Below are positions 13,601-26,400 of a DNA stretch of 64,000 nucleotides, piece by piece. The notes under the pieces were generated by a model, which saw only the letters and a program-made list of their open reading frames with translations, was not told the origin of the DNA and searched no databases. The stretch spans positions 186,001-250,000 of the forward strand of contig WIXG01000043.1 of the NCBI GenBank assembly GCA_009869945.1. Reading direction: 5' to 3'. The stretch is from Mesaphorura yosii (lineage: Eukaryota; Arthropoda; Collembola; Poduromorpha; Tullbergiidae). The position numbers and the translations under genes are program-made. Position 1 is the stretch's first letter; each line of letters begins with the position of its first letter.

Positions 13601-14489
13601 TACTATCTCAATTTTGATTCTTTAGCTAACGCTGGCGTATGTTTTTCAGATGCATGTTTTCTCTTTTAAAGGTACGTTAGTTCCAGACATTTTATAGGCG
13701 ACCCGAAAATTACACTGAGAACGGCGCAAGGTGGTTGGAAAATTACTCTTAATTTTTTTAGCGATATTTTGTCTAGACTAGCCTAGAAGGTTTGCTGGAG
13801 CTTAATGACCGCTCATTACATTCAGTGCATTCCACAATCCCAAGTCAAGTTATGATTATATGATGTTACGACGTAAGTTCATTATACATTCAATATTTGT
13901 GGGTAGACGAAAGGGCGAGATTTTTCATGAGTCGGACGTCAGTTGTACAATGCCTTCTCAATGTTCTCAATGGAAAGGCAAATATTTATGGAAGATTGGC
14001 CCAATTTTTCGCTTATCCAGAAATAATTAAAGTTGTAACAAATCTGTGAGCCTTTGCGTCCCGACCTTTTATGCGCCTTTTATGAGCGAAAGTGGGCACA
14101 GAGCGGCAGATTACCAATTACGATAATATTCTGCAGCGGTAATAAAATATTACAATAATTGTCTATAAGACTTACCATAAGGCGTCGCCCAAAATACACC
14201 AAAATGTAACGAAAAGGTCAGCAATCGAAAGATGAAAAAGCAGGGTATAAATGTGACCAGTTCTTCGGCGCTTGTTTTTGTTAATACTGTACATTGTAAC
14301 CACGTTTCCAATTAATGAGAGCACAGCCAGCACCAGCAGAACGATACTTTTGGTCCGATTGGCTTGGGTCAGCGTTGGCGCATGACGCAGACAAGTGATA
14401 TTCTCGTGAAGCTGCATCTCTCGTAGTGAACTTGTGAAGTCGATTCCGAATAGGTCCTCGCATTCTTCGATTGGAAGTGCGACTCGCTG
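4696..14489 (-). CDS. Corazonin/AKH/ACP-type peptide GPCR (GnRH receptor superfamily), partial
   Basis: Rhodopsin-class receptor for a small neuropeptide, expected at the plasma membrane. Four minus-strand exons join in phase: 14489-14176 (N-terminus, TM1, TM2), 12832-12711 (TM3), 12542-12448 (TM4) and 4879-4696 (second extracellular loop, TM5). The N-terminal part has glycosylation sites NIT and NRT. TM1 contains the conserved GN and TM2 reads LSIADLFVTF. TM3 ends GVDRYVAVKYPLKS, with the DRY motif and the YPLKS loop typical of AKH, corazonin and ACP receptors. Loop 2 reads FHIVRGPFQEAFYQCVTYG and supplies the disulfide cysteine paired with the one before TM3. The first exon follows a strong acceptor; the first in-frame ATG is at 14417, but an upstream exon may exist. 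TM6, TM7 and the tail are not visible. The intron between 12448 and 4879 is about 7.6 kb and contains a transposon remnant. Assignment among corazonin, AKH and ACP receptors is not resolved. Confidence 0.86.
6960..6989. repeat. Perfect 13-bp hairpin
   Basis: The arms TGGTTCGTATCAC and GTGATACGAACCA are exact reverse complements with a 4-base spacer. The hairpin lies about 35 bases before the first visible coding similarity to a P-type transposase and may be part of that element. Alternatively it is an unrelated palindrome. Confidence 0.75.
7026..7892 (+). mobile_element. P-element/THAP9-type transposase remnant
   Basis: Decayed DNA transposon within the GPCR intron. The segment 7026-7483 encodes the region before and at the start of the RNase H-like catalytic core: SSLSTLGRWIRRM, then YLSFDEVCLHSTICYD and EDQIVG. 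This matches the P-transposase pattern LPS.STL.RW followed by a catalytic Asp in DEM and a YD...D.IVG block. A donor at 7484, an acceptor before 7544, a donor at 7667 and an acceptor before 7727 suggest two old introns. The middle exon holds GFVRIQTFIRIKHLSQ, like the C-terminal TFIR.KHL motif of the family, after one in-frame TGA. The last exon is open in two frames: an acidic one ending EDSSSVKY at 7873, and a basic one ending at 7892. No THAP zinc finger, intact core or clear terminal repeats were found. It is non-functional as DNA and old. Confidence 0.68.
12833..14175. other. GPCR intron between TM2 and TM3 exons
   Basis: Intron of 1.3 kb with a canonical donor (TG|GTAAGTC) and acceptor (GCAG|GTAC). 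It splits a Trp codon. One open minus-strand frame at 13086-13352 starts with ATG but has no recognisable domain and sits wholly in the intron, so I treat it as chance. Confidence 0.6.
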
Positions 14490-17400
14490 CTACAAGATCA
14501 AATTAGACAAAAAAAAATTGTAAATGTTGCGTAACGGACGGAAATTAGTGCAAGTGGGATTGCATTTCAGACTAATTTCCCATTCCGGTTTTCTGAATCA
14601 CGCACAAACTCAGAAGCCATATGAGAAAGACGATTATGCAACGCAGTACTGACCAGCTATTTTATAAGCATCCAAGGGTAGGGTCTGCAGACACCGAGAT
14701 AGCATTCGATGCTCTATCCTGACTTCGACAAGCTCATTCGCATTTTTGGCATCCCTTCCATCGATTTCTAGCACGATGAAGTGAAAAGTAAAAGGGCACC
14801 GGGCAGTATATGGATGATAGCCTCCCGATAATGAAATGCTTTACACTTTACACGCAAGGGACAATATATATTAGTGACTCACATTTGGAAATTGATTTTT
14901 GCCGTGCGATGCACGAGAAAAGCACGGACAAGTGGAATTCAGAAATTCCTTCATGATAAATGTAATTCTCAACTAAGCCAAGCAATATTAGTTCTAATGA
15001 TCCGTCCAGAATGCAGCAATCGTTTAGGAATGATAATGCATTACGGAGATGTCACGCGGACGAGGAAGAAGGAGGTCAGTCCTGGACGTTTGGGTTCAAA
15101 TAAAAATGGATTGAGCAACAGCGAGCGGCGAAATGAAAAAAAATCGCGTACATTCTGCGCTGTGAACGACCGACCGATAAAGATTGCCGAGCTGTTTTGA
15201 CATGGAGTGGAAATAAAATATAAAACGCATTTAACATACGCTATGGACTTTACGCTTAACTCCTCCGTCTTTGTAGTAGCACATCCGCAAATCAAGCGCA
15301 ATACATCAAATAATATGGAACACAGAAAGTATGGATTTGGCGCACGAAATGTTTCCAGCAGTTCTTTAATCGAATAAAAGGGTCAAAAGCCTCTTTTGGC
15401 GAGATCAGCACTCGGCAGGCACGCAACCCAGCAAAAATATAATGAAAACTCATTGAGCTGTAAGTAAGTACATAATTGTCCCGTACTCCTCTTAACTTTT
15501 GCGCTGCGTGGATCGTGCAAAGCAGCACAAGTGGAGCGGGAATACGAGACTTGACAACGAGCATAAGAGTCTCTTAGAAGACTCAAGTGCGTGCTGTTAG
15601 TCGTTGTTAGCAAGAGTAAAAGTAAATAGCATCAACTTGATAATGCCCTCAGCATGTAATCTTTCTGTTTCAGCGACAAGTGACATTATCCTAGTTACTA
15701 ATTCATTTGTTCGTTGCTCATATTCGCATTCGCGTTCTTTCATTTCAAACTTCGAATAAATTAACAAAAATATCGCATTTTCACACGAGTTCACATTCAC
15801 AAATGTATGAGGGTAAAAATTGCCAGCGGTACTTTTACAGCAAAAAGCAAATTTATCCATTACTTGTCAGTTGTCAATTCGTCCAAGGTCGAACAAACAG
15901 ACGACACACACTATGGTGAAACGCAGAAAGAATGAACGAAACGCTAATAATCTGCCACTTGCAAAGCAGATAATGAGTGAATGGGTCTAATAATAGAAAG
16001 TAATTGAATCTCGGTCCCTGTTTGCTTTTAAGCTACCTGCCTCAAGCTGGACTAGCTAAAGTGCACTGAAACTGGAATAAACTATATCTAGATCAACAAG
16101 ATTAATCCACTATTTATAATTTGCCTGCCACGCGTGAGCTTTATGCTCCATTAACCTTCAAATGTCACAAATAAAGGCACAGGACGATCTGCTGTAATTC
16201 ATACGACGATATCTCATTTATCCCGCCGTTGCTAAGCCGTAGCCGTAGCAAAATTCTAGTCTCAAGCCCCATGATCAGATTTCAGTGTCACAAAGATTGC
16301 ACTGCGCAAATGAGAAACTTGGACTTGGTTTTGGATTAAACGTTAACGTTAAAGATTGGCCGGAGCCCAACACACAATCTAAACGATTTGCGTCGTTTTC
16401 GGTGCGCGTGCAGCATGAAATTCCGATTCGCACCATAAAACAAATATTATGATAACTCAAAAGTTTGCACATTATAAAAGTTGATCTGTCGACTCTTTCT
16501 ATAAGCTAGTTTTCTATGTACATGTTTTCTTTAGTTCGCTCGTTCGTAGTTTTTAATCCCCGTGAGAATAAAAGTGCTGGGGGTCTGGGCGTGCCGATAG
16601 ATAATTTGTGCCTCGCCAGCCTGCATTGGAATGCAAACACAATAAATTCGCCGTAAAATAGTTGAGCCTAGGCCCCAAAGTCAGGCCCGCAACACAAACA
16701 ATGACAAAAGAAATGAAGTTCGTATTTCATCGGGCTCATTATAGTCGTAAAATGGGAGTATATTTCTGCTCGGCAGAATTTCTCTTCTCTTTCGACTGTA
16801 TTCTTGCTTATAACACTGTCGGGACTCCTGAGGTGTTTTTGACATGCCAAGCAAATGCGCAGTGTCTGCACATGGCTCCAACGCTCCAAGGTTATGGGCA
16901 AACTTTTGACAATAACGTTGTCTGACCTGGGCCAAGTTGAAGCATAAGGTAACGTATGCGAAAGATAGCAAAAGCAGAAGCCACGCCGTAGCCGCCGATA
17001 AGATTCCATCTGTAACGCATGGGTTCGTTCCGTAAGTCACGGCTATCACTGGAAAGAAAGGCCAGTGACGTTTCGTTGCTCCGAATGTAGCATGTGATGA
17101 TGGACACGCGATGGCCTGCAATGAGACATTGCCCAAATTCACGGACGGGCAGGACAAGCCAGCCAGCCATGCAATGAGTTGCAAGAGAGATAAACTTGTT
17201 TTTCACTCGTGATTGGCATATGGTTGAGTTTCGAGAATTGAAATAAAAGAGTTTTTATAGTCTTGACTTCTGCTGTCGCGTTGATATAATACATACGTCT
17301 CGGGATTTACAATTGTGACCTGTTGGAAGATCATGCAATGAGCTTTTCGTGCAAGGTTCAAAAATAAACTGGTTCTGCACGCTTATGACTTGGCCAAGAA

Positions 17401-20400
17401 CTTATGCGCTGCTCGCACACTTGAGTTGCGGTCAGTTCCATATGGCGCAATAGCACACGAAGATTATCCTCGTCGTCATCAATGCCTGGCATCTTGCTCC
17501 TGTCGTTATCTTATCCCATTAAATAAAGTCAACTCAACTTCCAGCTGCGAGGTAGTAATAAAACTTGGCACTGGTACTGACCACTAGGCGAAATTAGCGG
17601 ATATAAAAATTAAGTGAGTAAACAAGTCGTGTCTCTAATTTGTCCTCGCATGTGCACAAATTGCCTTTATGCCTCCCATGGGCTTCCGTTAGAAGACGAG
17701 ACTCGCAGTGAAGTAATTCAGAATTCCTAACCTGCCGTACAGACGTTCATTAAATTTTCAAGGTTCTTGATCTCAAGATGCGAACTGAGTCAAGAAATAT
17801 TTCGTTCATTCATTGCATTGGTTCATGGAATAACAGGATTAAAGAATTGCGTAGCGCAAACTTCAATTGAATTGAGTTTAGAGATGTGTCTGCAACCTGA
17901 AAAATCCGTCTCTCTTTACTCGTGGAACTTGGAATTTAATTCGCTCCAATAGCCCACGAGAACGAAACTGTAACAGTTATCGTGTCCTGAAGTGATGTTT
18001 GTTTACATTTGAACAGTTTAGAATAACACTAACCTACACTTCTATTCTTATTACACATGCGGATACCGATACACGAGCAACATAGAGTACAGAAGTGTGT
18101 GTCAATCGTCTTAACAATTTCAATAGTTCTGCAAGTACTTGACGATGAGAAGATTAAATTTTGATGCCCCGACGTAAGTTGACGTTTCGGGAGAAATATG
18201 AATCCTTTTTTGAGCTGTCAGTTGATATTTAGTCAACAACGCTAACGCTAAACTTAGATTCAATTGCTGAGAACTTAGGATCTTCAAAGGTGAAAGCATT
18301 TATTGATAATTGCTTCGGTTGAGGATAATTATTTGTGTAAATAACGATGAAATTGGCTCTTCACCGTCCGCAACACAACAAGGTCGCGCGTGATGAGTGA
18401 TGAATCCTCCTGGTTGGCCTGGCCTGTTCAACGGGCTAGCTACTAATTGCGATTATTTTCACTTCTTCGCTGTTTTATTCACGTATTCACGTTGAGCAGA
18501 GAAGGTAATATTGTACATCTACGCTAGACACTAGGCAGTCGCCCGGTTACCAGCCGCCTTCGCAGAAATCGGCTCAACTATTAGATGACACCTAGCTCGC
18601 ATGAAAGGTGAGATGCGTGCGGGCGGCCATGTACCTTCAGCTACCAGCCGTGAGATTCATTTCAATTTCCGAATAAAAGAAAAGAAAGGTACGTACTTTC
18701 TTTTTAACTTGGAATTAAAACTTTGAATGAGGGCTATACGTTGGTAATATGTCTAAATTATCTACAACCGGGCGCTGCTAATCATATTCATCGAAAATAA
18801 TAGGCCAGCTAATTTACTAATCCAAAGTCTTTCTCTGTTTACATTCAAACTTAGCCTGTACTAAACTTCTTCCGTTCAATTTTCATTACTGGCCAGCCAT
18901 TTTCGCTAGCATGTGCATAAAACACACCGTGCCGTTAACCTCAGACGGGCTCAAAACAAAAAAGCAGGTCAAACCGCAATTATTAAATAAGTGGAAGGTC
19001 TGTCTGTCCTGGTTTTAATGCGTTCACGCCCCAAGGCCGTCAATAAAATTCAGTCTAGACTCAGGCTGAAGTTAGTCAGCTGTAGTTGCAATTGACTAAA
19101 CCACCATCCAAAGAAGTCCACGTTACGAAATTAAATCATTACTTGATACGCGCGATGATGCGTGATACGAATTGCGAAACGTGGATTTGCATAACAGGCA
19201 ATTAGCCCGGGCTACAATCCGCAAGAAGACTGCTGAACTTGGTGACAAGATAGGAAATTACTTCTCGTTAGTGCTCGCCACGATTCCCACTCTGAGTCGA
19301 CTCTCGCAGTGGGTTCCCGACTCCGACTCCCCAATTTTAGGTGTCGCACCTTACCGACTCTGACTCCCCATTTTGAGGAATCGACTCTTCCTCCTTCCTT
19401 CCTGCAAATTTGTGCAGGCAGCGAATCCCCAGCTTTAATTCGTTAATGCTGTCAGGTTAAAGTTCGTAACTATTAGTTCAAATTGAACTTTTGAAAGGGA
19501 TTTTCACATATCTCTGGCACCCAAGCGTAAATCAATGCACGGTGAAGCTATCGGGAAATGTTAATGTCTTCAACGGCTGGACTAAATGTGCAGCCCAAGA
19601 AAAGTTCAAAAAGTTAATTGCTACAGGAATTGCCGATAAAATATTCAGACCCTCTTAAACTTGTTAAAATGCTAAAAATGTTAAGATTTGAGAAGGAAAG
19701 AAATTTATGGAATTGAAATTCATGGAAAATTTGGAATTGATGGAATTCGGCTCCCGAGTCGACTCCGACTCCCATTTTGATGGGAGTTGTGGTGAGCACT
19801 ACTTCTCGTGACACATTAATTCCCGGGAAACAAATTTAAATCACACTTGAAATTGACTTTGATATTTGAACTCTAATTTTAAATATTAAGTTCAAATTCT
19901 GATGTCCCTTCAGGTTAATAAGCTGCAGTGTGGTTTCGATTGGAAGTGTGCTTGTGTATCATTTACTTGAAGCCTTCCAAATGAATAAAACATTACCCAA
20001 ACAAATGAAGCCTTGGCCTTAATGTAATGACATCATCGCATCGCGCTTTCATGCATAAATTTGGTTTGGTTCGCATCGCACTGTGTTTGTATTTTGCACC
20101 AGAATTCAGATCTGAGCAGCGTTTCGGCTTTAGCCTGTACTCTCTATTGATTCCACTTGCAAATTAAATTGATCGCAATAAAATTTAATAAGGTTCTTTG
20201 CAGACCCAATTTGTAATAAAATCTCCACCGTACAAAATTAAAGTATGCAATTTGCAGCAATAAAGACTCGAAACTCGTCTCGATCCTGGACAGCAACAGT
20301 CGAATACTTTGGCTTTGGTTTGTAACGAAGGCATTGCTAATGAGGTACACATGCACATTCATTGATTTTGACAGTACTACTCAAATTACGGATTAACTTG

Positions 20401-23400
20401 AGCTTTGCTTAGCAACTGTTGTCGGATGCTACTGCTAGAGCTAATTCAGGATCCTGCCAGAAATATGCATCCATCCAATGCCAGCAATGGATAAAAGGTT
20501 GATAAACAAGTTCCTATAAGCCTTTGAGTCCGGGTTTACGCCTAAGATTCTATCCCTTTCCTTCACCATTGATTCTTCCACATAAATTCGTGCATTTAAT
20601 TTTTTTCCGTCTGAAGTTAATACGCAATTGTTTGATAAACACAACAACAGAGACAACTTTACAGAACGAGTTTCCTGCTCACAATTTGTGTTAATCGTCC
20701 AATTTTCCCTCGGCCCCTGTCAAGTCTGTTTTTGCTCTTCTTCTGACAGCTGAATAAGTATTATTTATTGCGATTTCTGATTTGCTTCGCAATTCGCCGT
20801 GGCGAAGCATCTGCTAATGAGATGTAATGTTTGACGCGGGTTGGTGGAGTATCAAACGTAATTTGTTTGCATTGCGAAAACCCGAGGTCGAATGTTTTAT
20901 TGAAGTCTCGCCACCATTGTTGACTTCATTAATTCAGTGAATGAGTGGCCATTAAGCTAAATTGGCTCGTGGAACGATCGTTGGGAATTGTGAAATCCTA
21001 CCCTGCCCTGGCCAATGAAATCACCGGTGCCCTACAGCATGAAACGATGGCCATGAAGTCAATTTAACCTCCCAGTAGCAATAAGCATCATTAAATCTGG
21101 ATTCTGGACTTGCCAGGTGTTTCTTTGAAATACTCTCTAAATTTCCACTCGCATTTATTAGCCACTAGCTGGATTGGTAGGCAAGGCATGCATGTATTGT
21201 TCTTTTTCATAGCTCATGATACCAACTTACTTCTGCTGAAGAATTGACTTGAAGGATCAAGGACATCAGTCGGTCATCAACTACTCCAATTGGATCCATG
21301 ATTGATGGCTGCAATTGTGATGGAGGAGAATGAAGATCAATGGAGCTATTGGACACTCTCGGACACTGGGGCTGAGATTCTGGATGAGATCACAGGGACA
21401 TGGAGCTTCTTTGTGTGCCTTTCTCTCTTTGTTCTAGGCGGCTCTTCAAGTTCTTGTTTTAAATTTAGATTGATACCATACGCGTGGTCTTAGCCTGTTG
21501 ATGATGATAGACATTGATAGTTGACAGCTACAAGCTGACAAAAACGTAGGCGTCGGCACTCGAAGATGGAGCTCCTCGAGTTCCAGTATTCCAGTAAAGT
21601 GTTTTCAGAATAAAATTCACGCTGTGATGTTTAAATTGAATTAAGCTGGAGTAAGCAGGCTTTCATCTGACGCGTCGCACTTTTATTCACGCTCTTGAAA
21701 GGAAAATATTTATATCAACACTTGTTCTAGGGTCATCGTCTCGCCGCCGCTGTTGCCTGTTTGGCACGAACTATTTCAGGAAGAGTAAGGTCGCGGGATA
21801 TTTTTATTCCGACCCGAATCGAAACCAAATGCGAATTTTCACGGAGAAACGCTCGAGTGCCTATTCTTCGAGGTCGTACTTTCGTTTAAATATATGTTTA
21901 AACAGTGATGTGAGTCGGTTGTGGTGTCTGTCCACTCAAGCCATTAATGGAGATCACGTTTCACATGTCACTCAAAAGTTGTTAAGCCCACGCTAAATTG
22001 TTCAGCTTGGGCTTGAAGACGGCTGAGATAATGATCCTTGATCGTGAAAACACGCTTCACAAATTATATATTTGCCAGGAGCGACGTCCGCAAGCAAGGT
22101 GTAGAATCACAATGAAGATTGAAGAATGTCCATGTAGAGTGCTACAAATTGCAAATGTGTTTCGCAGGTGCTACGCGCTTTTATGGAAAGAGTCGTAACT
22201 CATAACTGTAATCATTGATAATCATCAGTTAATGTCTAAAGTCCATTAACACTGAAGAAGGACATTCGCCGCAGACCAGAGCAAAGCAGAGAAGACGTGC
22301 CAATATGCGTACGTTACGTGATTACGTGATGTTCACCGCCAATACAACGTAACGCAACGTCTTGTAGCTTTAAATTATGTGCTCTCATGTGCATTCAATC
22401 ACACATAACCCTCAATTTGCAGACCTGTAATTTATTAGGTTACCTTCGCCGTCGCCTCGTGTCCTCTAAACACCCGAGATTGCGGTTCAGATATCACTCG
22501 CACTTTACGCACAATTACACACGGTGCGTGTGCCAAAAGAAAACTGTGCCACCAGCGATGCAGTGGAACCAAAGTTTCTAGCACGTCTAGTTTGAGTTCT
22601 GCTTGGCCTTACTGGCTTACCGGCACGATGTTGTTGGTTTCACTTTTAGTGAGACTTTCCAAGTTTTCCTTCATCTACTCAACTTGAGACAAAGGCCTCT
22701 TGAAATTAACTTCTTTTGTATCGGTTTCAATCTCACTGCTCAAGTGGGATCGTAAAATGTATGGAATTGGGTCTTGACTTGGTTTGGCGTGATTAACTTC
22801 TCCAATTTTGCTTGAATTTTCCAATTCGCTTGAGTAAAGTTATTTTAATGCTTTGTGCACTGACGCATTCGTTACGTAATCAAATCATGAATTTTGAGTG
22901 AAAAAGTTTCTCTTTCGTGCGTCCCCTAACTTTTTCGGATTGTGTATGGGAAAATTGAGACACAACTGCGAGAGCCGAAAATGCCCGTCCGATTCCTCAA
23001 TGAATGTAACTTAAATACTTTCACGTTACTTGAACTGCGATGAACTAAACGAAAACTGGAAAAATTCTCATTTCGTTTATGATCAGAAGAACTTCACCAA
23101 GTATCACTATACTGATGCGATGTTGATTGAGACGAGTTGATTGCGTTGGTACGATGCGATGGGATGCGAAGAGTCGATGCTCCTTCCTCGGCGTCTTTCC
23201 TCCGTGTGAGATTTTGTTGCGAGCTTGGTAAGAACAAGAACTCGAACTCGAAAGCGCGTCGCGTCGACTTGCTTGGCCGAGGTTCTGCACAAGTTGTGCG
23301 AATTCTTTTCAGTTTCAGCACGTGTGGCACAGACAAGTGTACCGTACACTGGCAAGCGCAGAAGATCAGTAGAGCTGAAACTGAAACAATCTAAACCAGT

Positions 23401-26400
23401 TCTTGCACGTTGCGTGTCTCTTGCTTGTATTTACTGCTGGGGCCTTTATCACACAAAAATGTTAAATATTGTGCTAATGATCAAGTTACGCAATGCGATT
23501 CGTAATACTCTGACACGAGGCTGTGAGGATTCTTAATTCAAGTTAAACATGTTTAACTACTACTTCAGTTACGCAGCCCAATTCAGTTCTGTAGACAATA
23601 GGTAAGCTCAGCTCCATGATGTTGATTAATGAAGAAAAGCTCGACAGCCTTACTTTCCACGTGCTTCTGGCGTCGAGTTTGAACTTGGATTAGTTTCGAG
23701 TAACGTTACTTAAAGTCCATTAGAGTGGGCGAAATCCTGTAATCTGGTAATTGCTCCCAGTTTTGGGATGTTTCAACTTTGTCTAATTGACGTTCGAAGC
23801 CAGCGGATAAGTTCGCCATTTCCAAATACAGCAAGCGAGCCCGTTCCATAATTTTCCATGCAGTTGTATAGTTTCCACCAGTTACACTCACGGTTCAAGG
23901 CTTCCAGTAATCTCCCAATTTGTAGAAACCTCCTTTGTCATCTCAATCTATTTTGCTGCTTGTTTTGTCCTCGGGAGTTGATTCATTACTCTCAAGGTGT
24001 ATCGTGCTCACAGCTTGAAATATTATATCCCAGATTACAAATATTAAATTATTAGAACAGTAAAGTTCTGGAATCCTTCGCGCGAGTTATTCCGAATTCA
24101 TAGCCCTAGTAAGTTTTGATTTTCAACTAATGGGTAGGCCAAAGCAAAATATTTTCAAGGTTGATGAGTTCAAGTCTAATGTATGAAGTTAAATGTGAGT
24201 TTAAGAGTAATCAAATGAGGAAATGAGAAAAGTTTAGCGTAGTTGGCGAATTTCATCTTAATTTCCTCTTGTCACATTAAAAACAGATGCGGGAGAGTTT
24301 AAAGGATTTCTGGTCCAGAAATTCACAACGCACATTCGTACCCGTACTATTTCGAGCCCTGCACGCTTACGATGCACAAGTACTCACACGTTGTTTGTGA
24401 ATTCTGATTTAAATTTAATTTCAGAAGGCTACGGCACTTATTAAATCAGCCTGTGCCAAAGTCGGTAAGTTGGTCTACGGTGGAACTTTTGTCCGCGTCA
24501 TAAATTACGAATGGAAAGTTTATTTCTCCAGTTAACTTAAAATTGGACCGGCGGCAGGTGTTCCTGGAGTAAGAACATGAACTTACTCCTGGTCAGGAAC
24601 TTTACATCAAATTTACAGGCTAAGCAGGTGAGCCAAACTATAAATAGAGAAGATCGTAACTAATCCACGTCGTCCTTCTTAATAAATACACTCGAGCGGA
24701 TCAGGTGGCAGTAAGCCAAGAGGTAAATATTTACGGAGTTGCAATTTGTAGTGAGAAACGGGACACATACTGCATTTGTGAGTACGACGTAGCTTGTGGA
24801 TACGAAGATAAAGCGTGAAGTGGGCCATTAAACACTTAAAATGGCGTAAATTACAATCGGTTAGAATTATAGCTTAAAGAATAGCAAATTAGGCATTCAT
24901 GCCGAGTTATCTTTTAATACACTCCATAGTTTATGTGTTGAAAGGCGAAAGTAAAGCTGGAAAGATGAAAAAGTAGCATTTTCTGACCTACATCCATCGA
25001 TTACAGATAGCGCGAGATTTCAACAATAACAATGGAACCCAAGAAACGAGGGCAAACAGTCCGTGTTACCCTTTTGTTGAAGAGGGTGTACTCGCAGGTA
25101 TGAATCCAGGAGAGATAAAGTAAATTAAGCGCTGAATGTTTACTTAATAAATCATTACTGGAACAGCGCATTGTTGACTTTGCAGGTACCTGCTGCATTG
25201 CACTCCCCACCAGTAGCGTTACTTTTCCAATCTCGAGAAAGCAATGCAGTTATCTTAAATGTGTGCAATAAAAACGAATTATTGCCTTTGTTTGCTGAAC
25301 AACGAGCATTTCATTCACTTTCTAAGACTCGAACCAACTCGTACCCGTACGAGAAAATACTTTATGCGTAAGCAAATTCGCGAATTCTCATCACGTCCCA
25401 CTCTTGAAATACGCAAAACAAGAAACAAGTCCTTAGTGAAAGTTGTTTTTTCAATGTCGGATTCTTGGGCGCAGAATTCTCTAGATTCCAAGTTCTTGTT
25501 CGCTTATGTTACTTCCACTTCATTATTCACTTTTTAATTTAGTTTTCGTAGAACAGAAGTTTTCATTTTTGTTTGTGGTGGACAAAGGCAAGAAAAATGC
25601 GGCCTCTCGCCCATACGAATTATGTCATAGCCAACGGCAGTCAGTACTTGACTCAATTTCACAAACCTACTTTTACTATCATCGTGAATTATGACGACGT
25701 TTGTCAGTTGCAGGAATTTATTTTCTTCGTTCACATTACATTTCGTTGTACACAAACGTTAAGAACAAGCAAAAAGTGTCATGTCGTTAGAACGTACGAG
25801 GTTAGATTTTTGTCCTGATCCTGCCTCAACATCTGATCTCTTGTGATAGCATTGATTTATTGCATTGTGAGGTGAACGTGCGGGGAAGAGTAGCGAGGCC
25901 GTGGAAAGAGAGAAACTGATGCTCCAAGTGTCCAAATGAGGATTAATGGCATGCTATGCCTGTGACGTGAACTGGAATTGGGGCAGCGCCAGCGATAGGT
26001 CCCATTAGCATAACCCGCACGATGTGAAAGATGTTAACCATATTTCACGTATCTCCATAAAAGCCATTACTTATTACATAACTACGCTCGATAATGTGGC
26101 GGAAAGGTGCAAAAGCTGAACCGACGCCGTGAGTCACAGGATGAACAACCTTTTCATATTCTGCAATCAAAATAAATCCATAAAATTTCACGTTTTCGCA
26201 ATAGAAACGCATCTCTGGCGGTAGCAGGCATTACCAGACGACGGTGAATGGGTGAATCCCGTTCGCGATGCGCAAATCGCGAACGCAATGCAAATGGAAA
26301 ATGGACATTCTTATGGAGTTCAGTATCAGCTCATCTTTTATTCATGAACGAAGCGAAAGAGTGTTGCACTCCTCCATAATAACGTAATTGCGGATTCGCA

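Noticed and set aside
16668-17206. Overlapping minus-strand frames up to 167 residues, partly hydrophobic
   Set aside because: Three frames are open at once, none has a convincing ATG and domain, and splice phase to the GPCR gives no initiating Met.
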